From NCBI RefSeq assembly GCF_050908845.1, contig NZ_CP194171.1, forward strand, positions 2,666,001-2,730,000: a stretch of 64,000 nt of DNA, given 5' to 3'. Of the stretch, positions 18,071 through 27,327 are shown in pieces. A program made the translations under genes and the position numbers. The stretch is from Marinobacterium_D sp050908845 (GTDB taxonomy: Bacteria; Pseudomonadota; Gammaproteobacteria; Pseudomonadales; Balneatricaceae). Position 1 is the first letter of the stretch, and each line of letters opens with the position of its first letter. Under the pieces are notes generated by a model, which saw only the letters and a list, made by a program, of their open reading frames with translations, did not search any database and was not told where the DNA came from.

Positions 18071-19453
18071 TCAGCAGGCCACGACGTTGACGGCCAGGCC
18101 TCCGGTTGAGGTTTCTTTGTATTTTTCCTGCATATCCAGTCCGGTCTGGTGCATGGTCTCGATCACCGAGTCCAGCGACACCCGGTGCTCGCCATCGCCA
18201 TGCAGTGCCAGCCGTGCCGCATTGATCGCCTTCATCGCACCCATGGCGTTTCGCTCGATACAGGGCACCTGCACGAGCCCAGCGACCGGGTCACAGGTCA
18301 GCCCCAGGTTGTGTTCCATACCGATCTCGGCAGCGTTACAGACCTGCTCGTTGGTTCCGCCCAGTACCGCACAGAGCGCGCCGGCGGCCATGGAACAGGC
18401 CACGCCAATCTCACCCTGACAGCCCACTTCGGCGGCGGAGATGGAAGCGTTCTGCTTGTAGAGCATGCCGATCGCTGCTGCAGTGGCCAGGAAACGCACG
18501 ATGCCTTTCGCGTCAGCGTTAGGAATAAAACGGTCGTAGTAAGCGAGCACCGCGGGGATTACACCGGCTGCACCATTGGTCGGCGCGGTCACAACCCGGC
18601 CGCCCGCTGCATTCTCCTCGTTCACCGCCAGGGCATAGAGGCTGACCCAGTCCATCACCAGAAGATGGTCTTTCATCGCCCTTTCCGGATGACCGGTCAG
18701 CACCTGGTGCAGACGTGGTGCACGGCGTTTGACGTTGATCCCACCCGGCAGCTCACCGGACTGCTCACAGCCGCGACGGATGCAAGCATCCATCACCTGC
18801 CAGATCTCCAGCACCGCTTCGTTGACCTGCTCTACGCTACCCAGGCGGGCCAGCTCATTGCCGAGCACGATGTCGGCGATGCTGCTCTGCTCCTGACGGC
18901 ACAGCGCCAGCAACTCCTCGCCACTATTGAAGCTGTACGGCACAGGTGCAGTTTCCAGCGAATCCACCACCGCATCGTCTGCGTCTTCGTCCATGACGAA
19001 GCCGCCACCCACCGAATAATAACTGCGCTGACAGCAGACGATGCCCTGGGCGTCGTAGGCGTAAAAACGCATACCATTGGGGTGACGCGGCAGAGAACTG
19101 CCAAAGTTGAAGATCAGTGATGTCTCAGGATCGAAGGAGATAAGCTGCTCACCGCCAAGCTGGAGCGTTTTGCTGTCTTGAATCTGTGCAACCAGCTCCG
19201 CTACCTGGTCCGGGTCCACACCTTCAGGCGTTTCACCGAGCAGGCCAAGCATCACCGCGGTATCGGTGGCGTGCCCTTTACCGGTCATCGCCAGTGAGCC
19301 GTACAGTTCCACCCGGATTCGCCCTACCGCCGCAAAAAGCCCTTCGCTGCGCAGCAGAGATACAAAGCGGTTGGCCGCGATCATCGGCCCGACGGTGTGC
19401 GAGCTGGATGGGCCGATACCGACCTTGAATAGATCAAAGATTGTGAGTGACAT
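18071..19453 (-). CDS. sdaA: L-serine ammonia-lyase (iron-sulfur type)
   Basis: This enzyme deaminates L-serine to pyruvate and ammonia. I place the start at the ATG at 19453 (MSLTIFDLFKVGIGPSSSHT), which matches the conserved family N-terminus and follows GGGAG. Longer in-frame starts up to 19612 would add an unconserved extension. About 460 residues: beta domain with GIGPSSSHTVGPM first, then the alpha domain with APTNGAAGVIPAVLAYY and the cysteine-bearing stretches GCQGEIGVACSMAAGAL and GLTCDPVAGLVQVPCIERN that hold the [4Fe-4S] cluster. It is the first gene before glyA, divergent from gcvT across a region with two palindromic operators. Confidence 0.96.
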   Translation of the reverse strand: MSLTIFDLFKVGIGPSSSHTVGPMIAANRFVSLLRSEGLFAAVGRIRVELYGSLAMTGKGHATDTAVMLGLLGETPEGVDPDQVAELVAQIQDSKTLQLGGEQLISFDPETSLIFNFGSSLPRHPNGMRFYAYDAQGIVCCQRSYYSVGGGFVMDEDADDAVVDSLETAPVPYSFNSGEELLALCRQEQSSIADIVLGNELARLGSVEQVNEAVLEIWQVMDACIRRGCEQSGELPGGINVKRRAPRLHQVLTGHPERAMKDHLLVMDWVSLYALAVNEENAAGGRVVTAPTNGAAGVIPAVLAYYDRFIPNADAKGIVRFLATAAAIGMLYKQNASISAAEVGCQGEIGVACSMAAGALCAVLGGTNEQVCNAAEIGMEHNLGLTCDPVAGLVQVPCIERNAMGAMKAINAARLALHGDGEHRVSLDSVIETMHQTGLDMQEKYKETSTGGLAVNVVAC

Positions 19454-19524
19454 GGTCAACGCTCCCGCATCGAACTCGAATTTGGCATAAAGCCTATCAA
19501 CACAATCCATCAAAAACAACAAAA

Positions 19525-19540
19525 GTTTCGTATCGGAAAC
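19525..19540. promoter_or_regulatory. Palindrome GTTTC-N6-GAAAC, copy 1 (sdaA side)
   Basis: The sequence GTTTCGTATCGGAAAC lies 71 bases upstream of the sdaA start. The same 5-bp arms and 6-bp spacer recur at 19727 in the same divergent region. That is the pattern of a dimeric repressor or activator serving both promoters. The binding protein is not identified. Confidence 0.6.
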
Positions 19541-19726
19541 ACAAGAAACTATAAAAATAAAAATATCGCCATAAATACCGTATTTACTGACCTCTGATCT
19601 GTTTCTCCACAATCAAAATTCATCCCTGTATAGCGATATACATAAATATTCAGTCAGCCAAACAGCTCCAAGAATGCGACTGAGCGGCATATTTTACTTG
19701 AAAAGCGACGCCTAAAAGCCTACCGT

Positions 19727-19742
19727 GTTTCCTATTGGAAAC
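19727..19742. promoter_or_regulatory. Palindrome GTTTC-N6-GAAAC, copy 2 (gcvT side)
   Basis: The sequence GTTTCCTATTGGAAAC lies 103 bases upstream of the gcvT start. The two copies start 202 bases apart, with matching arms and a partly matching centre. No glycine riboswitch was recognised in the 392-base divergent region (19454-19845), so protein-based control is the likelier mechanism. Confidence 0.6.
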
Positions 19743-19845
19743 TTTTTCCTTCTTGTGGCTTCATACCTGTGCGCTTAGCTGAAGAGCAGCGCTCAGAGAG
19801 CACATAGACAGAACCGATAATCAGATTTCATCGAGAGGATCCGCG

Positions 19846-20973
19846 ATGGCCGACACTCAAGCTCAACTACTGACTACCCCACTCCATTCCCTGCATATCG
19901 AACTCGGCGCACGCATGGTTCCCTTCGCCGGCTATGACATGCCTGTGCAGTACCCCGCCGGCGTAAAAAAAGAACATGAACATACCCGCAGCCAGGCCGG
20001 CCTGTTCGATGTATCCCATATGGGCCAGGTCCGCCTGCGTGGCGATAAGGCCGCCACCTCCCTTGAATCCCTGGTACCGGTCGACATCATCGACCTGCCG
20101 GTGGGCAAACAGCGCTACGCCCTGTTCACCAACACCGACGGTGGCATCCTTGATGACCTGATGGTCACAAACTATGGCGACTGGCTCTATCTGGTGGTTA
20201 ACGCGGCCTGCAAAGAGCAGGACATTGCTCACCTCAAAGCCAACCTGGATCCCGGCGTTGAGCTGGAAGTCCTGGAAGACCGCGCCCTGGTTGCCATTCA
20301 GGGCCCGACGGCTGCCGCCGCCGTTGCCCGCCTGGCACCGGAAGTCGCAGAACTGAAATTCATGGACTCCCGCCAGATGCCGATCGATGGCGTCGAGTGC
20401 TACGTCTCCCGCTCTGGTTACACCGGCGAAGATGGCTTCGAGATCTCTATTCCGGCTGCCGACGCGGATCGTCTCTGCCGTCTGTTCCTGGAACAGCCCG
20501 AGATCGAGCCGATCGGCCTCGGTGCGCGCGACTCGCTGCGCCTGGAATCTGGTCTCTGCCTCTACGGTCACGATATCGATACCAGCACCACGCCGGTGGA
20601 AGGCGGTCTGATCTGGGCGATCTCCAAGTCTCGCCGTGCTGATGGCGCCCGTGCCGGTGGCTTCCCTGGTGCTGAACGCATCCTGCAGCAGATCGCCGAT
20701 AAAAAATTCAGCCGTAAAAGGGTCGGCCTGGTCGGCGAAGGTCGTGCACCGGTGCGTGAAGGTACCGAACTGTTCGATACCGACAGCAACCGCATCGGCC
20801 AGGTCACCAGCGGCAGCTTTGGCCCCAGCATCGGTAAACCGGTTGCTATGGCCTACATCGACACTGCACACGCCGCCCTCGATACGGTCGTGTTTGCCAG
20901 TGTGCGCGGCAAGCTACTGCCGATGACCGTTACCAAGATGCCTTTCGTCGAGCAGCGCTATTACCGCGGCTAA
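19846..20973 (+). CDS. gcvT: Aminomethyltransferase, T-protein of the glycine cleavage system
   Basis: This folate enzyme releases ammonia from the aminomethyl-lipoyl H-protein and forms 5,10-methylene-THF. At 375 residues it is normal length. Family stretches are visible: FAGYDMPVQYPAGVKKEHEHTR, GLFDVSHMGQ, SRSGYTGEDGFEI (folate site) and LGARDSLRLESGLCLYGHD. Unlike in many relatives it is not next to gcvH and gcvP but divergent from sdaA-glyA-gcvHP. GAGAGGATCCGCG precedes the ATG. It ends before a clear terminator. The L-protein (dihydrolipoyl dehydrogenase) is not in the window. Confidence 0.97.
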   Translation: MADTQAQLLTTPLHSLHIELGARMVPFAGYDMPVQYPAGVKKEHEHTRSQAGLFDVSHMGQVRLRGDKAATSLESLVPVDIIDLPVGKQRYALFTNTDGGILDDLMVTNYGDWLYLVVNAACKEQDIAHLKANLDPGVELEVLEDRALVAIQGPTAAAAVARLAPEVAELKFMDSRQMPIDGVECYVSRSGYTGEDGFEISIPAADADRLCRLFLEQPEIEPIGLGARDSLRLESGLCLYGHDIDTSTTPVEGGLIWAISKSRRADGARAGGFPGAERILQQIADKKFSRKRVGLVGEGRAPVREGTELFDTDSNRIGQVTSGSFGPSIGKPVAMAYIDTAHAALDTVVFASVRGKLLPMTVTKMPFVEQRYYRG

Positions 20974-20997
20974 TATCCCGCTTTACCGCGATTTAAG

Positions 20998-21027
20998 GGG
21001 CATACCATCGACGATGGATGCCCTTTT
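20998..21027 (+). terminator. Rho-independent terminator after gcvT
   Basis: GGGCAT-A-CCATCG pairs with CGATGG-ATGCCC around a single-base loop region, one bulged A, followed by TTTT. The stem is 12 bp. Confidence 0.85.
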
Positions 21028-21194
21028 ACTTAGCAAGTCCCCCTTCCTGTCAGCATCCCTTTCTACCCACCTGATCCTAAATAATTGCACCAGGTTAGCC
21101 GTTCTTTTGGTGTGCAGCAGGCGCTCTTCTGAGATTTATAAAACCGGTATAACCAGCCCGGATATAGCTCGTCACATCTGTGCAACAGCAGTCA

Positions 21195-22406
21195 TTACTC
21201 ACCAAGCATCCGCGGATGCCGGAAAAAGCAGAACGCAGCGATCACGCCGATGGCAATAACGCCATAGCAATACAGGGAAACAGCCATCTGCATGCCCCAG
21301 TAGTCGGCTATCCAGCCGACTCCCAGAATGGGGATCATGCTGCCGCAGTAACCAACGACGAGGTAGGTGGCAAGTAATCCCGAGTGATTGTGTGACTCAG
21401 CGATGCGATTCACCATATTCATACCTGCCAGCAGGCACATTCCGTGACCGATCGCTGTCACCAGAATCCCTGCTGCGAGCAGCAGCATCGAGCCAAGCTC
21501 GAGATTAACTAACAGAAGAGCACTGCAGAGAGCGAAAGCCTTAAACCCGACAAAGCCACTCCAACGAGTCGGCAGACGCACGACAAGTAGTTGTACACCC
21601 GCCGAAATCAGCAATATTACTGCAATCGCAGCCCCGCTGATGAAGGGCCCCTGCCAGTCGATCATCTTTTCCAGAAACAGCGGTGCCATCGACGCATATA
21701 AGCTAAACACACTGAACGCGAGGAACGCGGAAATAACCGTCAATATAAACGCCATCGAGTCAGACGACTGAGGCCAGGTCAGTTTTGGCAGCCATTGTTT
21801 CCAGTCGCCAGCTAGAGGCTGAGAAGAGGCAGTGATAGCACTGACATGATCGGGAATGGAGATGCGTCGCAGTGCATAAATTCCCAGGCTACCCAATACG
21901 AGGGTTGGCACATAAGCCATGACAAGCGGGTTGGTGACCCATTGACCTATGACTCCGCCCACCAGAGGGCCAAGTCCAAAGCCGAGCGCAATCAGCACGG
22001 TTGTAAGCATGGAAGCCTTTCGCGTGTTGTGTCTGGATAACAGCAGTCTCAAGCCGACAGACGCGCCTGTCGTCATCAGGCTGGATGCCAGACCGACGAT
22101 CAGGCGGGCCGCGTTCAGGCTGGTTGTGTTCCAGGCCAACATCGACAGCAGCGTGCCAACGAGGATAAGACCCAAGGAAATTTGCATGACTTTATGAAAG
22201 CCAATTCGGTCGGATAATCGACCCAGGAACAGTAGGCCACACAGCGCTCCCGCCATATAAACGACGTAGATAACCGATACATCGCTAGTTTGAAGATGCC
22301 AGGCTTCCTTGTAGAGGCCGTAAAGCGGACTGATCAGCGCTGTGCTCATAACGCCAACACACATCGCAAAGCATACCCAGGGAAAGGGTGACCATTTTGG
22401 TTTCAT
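21195..22406 (-). CDS. Major facilitator superfamily transporter
   Basis: This is a 403-residue inner-membrane transporter with about 12 hydrophobic helices. The family loop motif after TM2 reads FLGRLSDRIGFHKVM (G-x-x-x-D-R-x-G type). The TM5-like region contains GLGPLVGGVIGQW, as in drug or metabolite exporters. The substrate cannot be told. It stands alone between the convergent gcvT and the start of the amidohydrolase cluster, with no strong ribosome site before the ATG. Confidence 0.85.
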   Translation of the reverse strand: MKPKWSPFPWVCFAMCVGVMSTALISPLYGLYKEAWHLQTSDVSVIYVVYMAGALCGLLFLGRLSDRIGFHKVMQISLGLILVGTLLSMLAWNTTSLNAARLIVGLASSLMTTGASVGLRLLLSRHNTRKASMLTTVLIALGFGLGPLVGGVIGQWVTNPLVMAYVPTLVLGSLGIYALRRISIPDHVSAITASSQPLAGDWKQWLPKLTWPQSSDSMAFILTVISAFLAFSVFSLYASMAPLFLEKMIDWQGPFISGAAIAVILLISAGVQLLVVRLPTRWSGFVGFKAFALCSALLLVNLELGSMLLLAAGILVTAIGHGMCLLAGMNMVNRIAESHNHSGLLATYLVVGYCGSMIPILGVGWIADYWGMQMAVSLYCYGVIAIGVIAAFCFFRHPRMLGE

Positions 22407-22655
22407 CTATTTGGACCAAGTGGATAAAAGCCAAGTCACTGAGTTAGAGAACCGGCCTTTATTGAATACTGTGTAGAGTTTCTCTAATTCCGATACAGGG
22501 GACCGCACCTCGGTGTAAGGCATGCTTCAGGAAAGTAAGGCAATCAGGATTTTATTGTCTTAGAAACCATTCTTAGGTGGTCGACGAATCAGAGTTCATC
22601 ATAGTTATGTGATGTTTTTCTCAGGCGATTGGGGCTGTTCGCTTTCGATCCGAGT

Positions 22656-22680
22656 CGACGCCCGCAAGGAGCGGGCGTCG
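22656..22680 (-). terminator. GC-rich hairpin after M20 gene 1
   Basis: A perfect 10-bp stem CGACGCCCGC / GCGGGCGTCG with loop AAGGA lies 12 bases after the M20 stop. No T-run follows on the minus strand, so it may stabilise mRNA or act as a weak terminator. Similar hairpins follow the two other M20 genes. The rest of the 22407-22692 gap shows nothing else recognisable. Confidence 0.5.
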
Positions 22681-22692
22681 AACCCGCCTCAG

Positions 22693-24126
22693 TTACTCTT
22701 TTCCGAGACTATCACCGATGCAGCCGCAGGCACCGTCACCCGCCTGGGCATAGCGCTGAAGGATGACCGGATGGGCCTCCGCAGTGCACATGCTCTCATA
22801 GGGTTTACCACCGGTACGCTCCTTAAACTCGGCGGTGGCCGCTTCAAGCAGTTCGGGGTCGGTCAGCAGATCGAAACCGGTGGCCGCCAGTACCTGCGCC
22901 GCCTTGATCGCAGCCTTGTGGCCTAGAGTTGTGCCGTTGGAGGCGGTGGCGCCCCAGTGGTGCGCCTGCACGTGAGTCGGCCAGGCAGCGACCAGGATAC
23001 CCATGGTCGGCGTTATGTAGCTGATATCACCGACGTCGGTCGAAGCGCCCATGCTGGCGCCGCGGAAATCGGGGGCCATATCGGTCGCCATGCCGTCTTC
23101 CGGGTAGCCGGCTTCGCTCTGCAGGGTGCGGGCAAAGGCCTGCTCCTCCTCGGTCCATACCGGCGGCTGGAACTGTTCGATATGGGCGTACATGTGATCG
23201 GACAGCACCTGGTTCGGCAGTACATCGTAACAGGCGGCCATCTCAGTGATCTCGACCCTGGTCTGGGTCATCAGTCCGCTGCCCTTGGCGATGTCCCGGA
23301 TCCAGTCCAGGTTCTTCTTCACGTCGGCTGCATTGGGTCCACGGTAGCGGAAAACAACGCTGGCATTGTCCGGAATCACGTTGACGGCACTGCCACCGTT
23401 CTCAAGGAAGTAGTGCATACGTGCTTCCGGCACGATGTGCTCGCGCATGGTGTTGATGCCGTGGGCAAACAGTTCGCTGGCGTGCAGCGCGCTACGCCCC
23501 TCCCAGGGGGCGGCGCCGGCGTGGGCGTTTTTGCCCTGCCACGCGATGCGAAGGTCCGCCGAGGCGACGGTGGCTAGGTTGAAGGTGGTGTTCATGTTCG
23601 CCGGATGCCAGTGCAGACAGGCATCGAGGTCGTCAAACACGCCGGCCTTGGCCATGTAGTTCTTGCCGGCCAGCAGCTCCTCCGCCGGACAACCGTAGAC
23701 GCGCAGGGTTCCGGTGATGCCGGCGTTCTCCATGCGACGCTTCAGTGCCACCGCGGCGCCGATGGCACCGGTGCCGATCAGGTTGTGGCCGCAGCCGTGG
23801 CCGCTGGTGGTGCCGTCCTTGCGGGGGGTCTCGCTCGGTACCGGCTCGTTGCCAAGATCAGGCAGCGCATCGTACTCGGTGAGGATGCCGATCACCGGGC
23901 TGCCGGAGCCGAAGCTTGCGACCCAGGCAGTATCGATACCGCCAACGTTGCGCTCGGTGATCTCGAACCCCTCGGACTCGATCCAGTCGACCAGAGTGCG
24001 ACTACTCTTAAACTCTTCGTAACCGACTTCTGCATATTCCCAGACTTTATCGGCATTGCGAGTGATCGCCTCTACCAGCGAATCGTCCAGTTCGCTCCAC
24101 TGTTGGGCTTTAGTGAAAGAGTTCAT
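22693..24126 (-). CDS. M20-family metallo-amidohydrolase, AbgB-like, copy 1
   Basis: This is a cytoplasmic two-metal hydrolase of 477 residues. Metal ligands are visible in SGHGCGHNLIG, YGCPAEE (general-base Glu pair) and CLHWHP. The lid-domain stretch GRSALHASELFAHGINTMREHI is typical of the AbgB subfamily, which cleaves amide-linked amino acids such as p-aminobenzoyl-glutamate. It starts ten bases after the porin stop, with AAGGGA just before the ATG, so the two are co-translated. It is clearly related to copies 2 and 3 (25802, 35024) but the most diverged of the three. The real substrate is unknown; some N-acyl or N-aryl amino acid is likely. It has no symporter of its own next to it. Confidence 0.85.
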   Translation of the reverse strand: MNSFTKAQQWSELDDSLVEAITRNADKVWEYAEVGYEEFKSSRTLVDWIESEGFEITERNVGGIDTAWVASFGSGSPVIGILTEYDALPDLGNEPVPSETPRKDGTTSGHGCGHNLIGTGAIGAAVALKRRMENAGITGTLRVYGCPAEELLAGKNYMAKAGVFDDLDACLHWHPANMNTTFNLATVASADLRIAWQGKNAHAGAAPWEGRSALHASELFAHGINTMREHIVPEARMHYFLENGGSAVNVIPDNASVVFRYRGPNAADVKKNLDWIRDIAKGSGLMTQTRVEITEMAACYDVLPNQVLSDHMYAHIEQFQPPVWTEEEQAFARTLQSEAGYPEDGMATDMAPDFRGASMGASTDVGDISYITPTMGILVAAWPTHVQAHHWGATASNGTTLGHKAAIKAAQVLAATGFDLLTDPELLEAATAEFKERTGGKPYESMCTAEAHPVILQRYAQAGDGACGCIGDSLGKE

Positions 24127-24135
24127 GAAAATCCC

Positions 24136-25482
24136 TTAGAATTTTATGTCGTAGTTAGCGTAAATGCGGTTCGCATCGTGCTGGGTGATGTTGTATCCGC
24201 TGAAGGTGCGGTTCACACCATCGGGGGTACCCTTGGTGTCGTGGGTCACACTCAGCCAGGCCAGACTCAGGCCATCGAGCTTGCCACTAAAGCGGTAACT
24301 GAGGACACTCTGGGCCTCGTAGCGACGGAAACCGTCGAAGCCAGCAGCACCGTCCGAGTAGGCCAGGTGCATATCCCAACGCATAGCGGGCAGACCCCAG
24401 CGCGCAAAATTAGTCCCGGCCTTGAGTTTCCACATCGCCTCGTCTTCAAGTACAAAACCGTAGAAGAGGTTCGCAGCACGGTAGGAGGCGCCGTAATCAC
24501 GGCTGAATTGCAGGCGGTTGAAGTCGTCACCGGTTACCTTCGAGTGCAGCAGGCCGACGTAATATCCGTCGCGCGAGTAGGTTACACCCGCTTCCCAATA
24601 ACGCGCTTCATAGTCGTCGGTGGCGGCAATAAAGCCGGGTACACCGGCATACTCGAACAGATCGCCGTCATCCTGCTCTCGAGCTGCCAGCAGGTTGAAT
24701 TTGAGATTGCCTTCAGCCACCGGCAGTTTGAACTCAGCTTTCACAGCCTGTCGTTTGAGGTAGTCATCTGAGATGGCTTCCGCCGCCGCGAGGTTGAGGC
24801 CATTGTCAAAGCTGTAACTGGCACCGTAGGTCCGCACCGAGTCGATTTTCTGGCCATAGAAGTTGGTCAGATCACGTCCCCAGTAGTCATCATCACGGGG
24901 ACTCTGCTTATCGATTTCGGTGTAGTAGAACTTCAGCGACCCGACATGAGCATCCAGGTCGTAACCTACAGTGCTGGAGGGCAGGATGCGTGTCTCGTTA
25001 TCATCGAGCAGGAACCGGTGGCGCTGTTTCTGACCCAGGCTCATGTCCAGGCCCATTTTTTCATCACCCAGCTTGGCTTTCAGGAAAGCCTGGGTGGTGC
25101 CGGCAAAGCTATCCGGATTGTTGGGGTCCGTAGGGTCATACTTAAGGTTACTGGTATTCGTGATGTTATCGCCGATATACAGGTCGTCGGCCAGCGCGAA
25201 GCTGTAATCGAAGCCGATAAAATCGAAAAGGTAGCCCGAGCTGTAATCAGCGCGCAGCGCATGTACCCACTCATCACGGTCGCTGCCCGCATACCCGGTT
25301 TCCCCGGAGTCTTTCCAGTAAAACTGGCTGTAGCGAAGCTTGAATGTACTGTCAGTGACCAGACTGTCAATCACGACGTCAGCTGAATCCTGCACGATGC
25401 TGCCCAGAGGAGCTGCTGCTACAGAGCCTGAAAAGATCAACGGTAGTAATACAGGCAACGAGGACGATAAACGAAACTTCAT
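24136..25482 (-). CDS. OprD-type outer-membrane porin, module A
   Basis: The protein has 448 residues, with a signal peptide MKFRLSSSLPVLLPLIFSGSVAAA followed by a beta-rich body and a C-terminal Phe (NYDIKF) that fits outer-membrane assembly. The pattern of paired aromatic strands, with RFSGKLDGLSLAWLSVTHD near the end, fits the 18-strand OprD family of substrate-specific channels. AGGG precedes the ATG. It lies downstream of M20 copy 2 and immediately upstream of M20 copy 1. It is nearly identical to the module B porin at 33359, except in patches that look like surface loops (around residues 155-165 and 255-330). Uptake of the substrate of the neighbouring symporter and hydrolase is inferred. 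Confidence 0.85.
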   Translation of the reverse strand: MKFRLSSSLPVLLPLIFSGSVAAAPLGSIVQDSADVVIDSLVTDSTFKLRYSQFYWKDSGETGYAGSDRDEWVHALRADYSSGYLFDFIGFDYSFALADDLYIGDNITNTSNLKYDPTDPNNPDSFAGTTQAFLKAKLGDEKMGLDMSLGQKQRHRFLLDDNETRILPSSTVGYDLDAHVGSLKFYYTEIDKQSPRDDDYWGRDLTNFYGQKIDSVRTYGASYSFDNGLNLAAAEAISDDYLKRQAVKAEFKLPVAEGNLKFNLLAAREQDDGDLFEYAGVPGFIAATDDYEARYWEAGVTYSRDGYYVGLLHSKVTGDDFNRLQFSRDYGASYRAANLFYGFVLEDEAMWKLKAGTNFARWGLPAMRWDMHLAYSDGAAGFDGFRRYEAQSVLSYRFSGKLDGLSLAWLSVTHDTKGTPDGVNRTFSGYNITQHDANRIYANYDIKF

Positions 25483-25630
25483 GTTTAATTAACCCTAATC
25501 TTCAGTAATTAAATTAATGAGGGGCACTAAAAAATCATTAATCCCGAATATAATTGTTTTAAATATTTCCAGGTTTCGGGATTTAACTAACGTTCAGGCG
25601 CAGGCCAGCCGCAAACAAAAGTTCGGTCTA

Positions 25631-25649
25631 TGTAAAAACGGTTTCTACA
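25631..25649. promoter_or_regulatory. Candidate operator upstream of the module A porin
   Basis: TGTAAAAACGGTTTCTACA is a near-perfect inverted repeat (TGTA-x-AAAC / GTTT-x-TACA) about 150 bases before the porin start. The matching site in module B (34852-34871) keeps the outer TGTA/TACA but has a changed centre. Confidence 0.45.
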
Positions 25650-25764
25650 TTTAATACGGGGTTATCAGCTGTGACACAGAAGGCTGTTTAATACCGCCCT
25701 CTTTCCAGCAACCCGTATTTTACTTTGCTCACAGCGGTCGTTACCCGACAGGTCTTGATTGGCA

Positions 25765-25790
25765 TCGGCGCTCCAGGGCAGGAGCGCCGA
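25765..25790 (-). terminator. GC-rich hairpin after M20 gene 2
   Basis: A 10-bp stem TCGGCGCTCC / GGAGCGCCGA with loop AGGGCA lies 11 bases after the M20 stop, with no T-run. It may limit read-through into the porin gene or protect the mRNA end. Confidence 0.5.
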
Positions 25791-25801
25791 ACCAGACCGG
25801 T

Positions 25802-27235
25802 TTACGCTTTCTCGAAGCCATGAGCGATACAGCCACAGGCGCCGTCATCGGCCTGGGCGTAACGCTCGAGGATCACCGGATGGGCTTCCGCTGTGCACAT
25901 AGTCTCGTAGGGCTTACCTCCGGTGCGCTCCTTGAACTCGGCGGTGGCCTTTTCAAGCAGCTCTGTGTCGGTCAGAAGGTCAAGGCCAGTGGCCGCCAGT
26001 ACCTGCGCTGCCTTGACCGCGGCCTTGTGGCCCAGGGTCGTGCCGTTGGAGGCGGTGGCGCCCCAGTGGTGCGGCTGCACGTGCAGCGGCCAGGCGGCAA
26101 CCACAACACCCATGGTTGGGGTGATGTAGCTGATATCGCCCACATCGGTTGAACCACCCATGCTGACGCCCCGAAAATCAGCAGCCATATCGGTCGCCAT
26201 GCCATCTTCCGGGTAGCCCGCTTCACGCTGCAGGTTACGGGCGAAGGCCTGCTCTTCTTCGGTCCACTCCGGCACCTGGAAGTTTTCGAGGTGGGCATAC
26301 ACACGATCAGACAGCACCTGGTTCGGCAACACGTCGTAACAGGCAGCCATTTCGGTAATATCGACCTTGGTCTGGGTCATCAGAGCAGCGCCCTGGGCGA
26401 TGTCCCGGATCCACTCCAGGTTTTTCTTAACGTCAGCAGCGTTGGGACCACGGTAGCGGAAGACAACGCTGGAAGTGTCCGGAATCACGTTGACGGCGCT
26501 GCCGCCATTCTCGACGTAGTAGTGCATGCGTGCTTCCGGCACGATGTGCTCACGCATGGTGTTGATACCGTGAGTGAAGAGCTCCGTTGCGTGCAGTGCG
26601 CTACGTCCTTCCCAGGGGGCAGCGCCGGCGTGGGCGTTTTTACCCTGCCACTCAAAACGCAGGTCCGCCGAGGCAACGGTGGCGATGTTAAACGTGGTGT
26701 TAAAGTTCATTGGGTGCCAGTGCAGACAGGCATCCAGATCGTCAAACACGCCAGCCTTGGCCATGTAGTTCTTGCCAGCAAGCAGCTCTTCTGCCGGGCA
26801 ACCGTAGACCCGCAGGGTCCCGGTGATACCGGCCTTCTCCATACGACGCTTCAACGCCACGGCACCGCCGATGGCACCGGTACCGATCAGGTTGTGGCCA
26901 CAACCATGGCCAGAAGTGGTACCGTCCTTGCGCGGAGTTTGGCTCGGTACTGCTTCGTTGCCGAGGTCAGGCAGCGCATCGTACTCGGTGAGGATACCGA
27001 TCACCGGGCTACCGGAACCAAAGCTGGCGACCCAGGACGTATCGATACCGGCGATATTGCGCTCGGTGATCTCGAAGCCTTCGGATTCGATCCATTCAAC
27101 AAGCGTGTTGCTGCTCTTAAACTCTTCGAAACCGACTTCAGCGTATTCCCAGACCTTATCGGCGTTACCGGTAATGGCCTTTACCAACTGCTCGTCAAGC
27201 TCATTCCACTGCAGACCAATGTTGAGAGTGTTCAT
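25802..27235 (-). CDS. M20-family metallo-amidohydrolase, AbgB-like, copy 2 (module A)
   Basis: At 477 residues it has the same length and layout as copies 1 and 3: metal motifs SGHGCGHNLIG, YGCPAEE and CLHWHP, and a lid domain with GRSALHATELFTHGINTMREH. CGGAG precedes the ATG. It lies downstream of the symporter gene with a 92-base gap that carries an ATCCGGCG / CGCCGGAT hairpin. Its nearest relative in the window is copy 3 at 35024. By family it should hydrolyse an amide bond of an imported amino-acid conjugate in the cytoplasm. Confidence 0.87.
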   Translation of the reverse strand: MNTLNIGLQWNELDEQLVKAITGNADKVWEYAEVGFEEFKSSNTLVEWIESEGFEITERNIAGIDTSWVASFGSGSPVIGILTEYDALPDLGNEAVPSQTPRKDGTTSGHGCGHNLIGTGAIGGAVALKRRMEKAGITGTLRVYGCPAEELLAGKNYMAKAGVFDDLDACLHWHPMNFNTTFNIATVASADLRFEWQGKNAHAGAAPWEGRSALHATELFTHGINTMREHIVPEARMHYYVENGGSAVNVIPDTSSVVFRYRGPNAADVKKNLEWIRDIAQGAALMTQTKVDITEMAACYDVLPNQVLSDRVYAHLENFQVPEWTEEEQAFARNLQREAGYPEDGMATDMAADFRGVSMGGSTDVGDISYITPTMGVVVAAWPLHVQPHHWGATASNGTTLGHKAAVKAAQVLAATGLDLLTDTELLEKATAEFKERTGGKPYETMCTAEAHPVILERYAQADDGACGCIAHGFEKA

Positions 27236-27327
27236 TAACGCTCCGTTTACAAAATTTGTTTGACCCGGATCCGGCGTCGCCGCCGGATTACACGGATCTA
27301 AAATCTATGAGTCGAGTGCTCTGCCGA

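Larger units (their letters stand above)
25483..25801. other. Porin leader region, module A
   Basis: These 319 bases hold no gene. They match the equivalent 318-base region of module B (34706-35023) in long blocks. From the M20 side they hold the hairpin at 25765-25790, then the TGTA-TACA palindrome at 25631-25649, then AT-rich sequence up to the porin. A porin promoter in this stretch is likely; no clear -35/-10 pair was seen. Confidence 0.5.

Noticed and set aside
19454..19845. Possible glycine riboswitch before gcvT
   Set aside because: I looked for the tandem conserved purine-rich cores and a following expression platform and found none on either strand.
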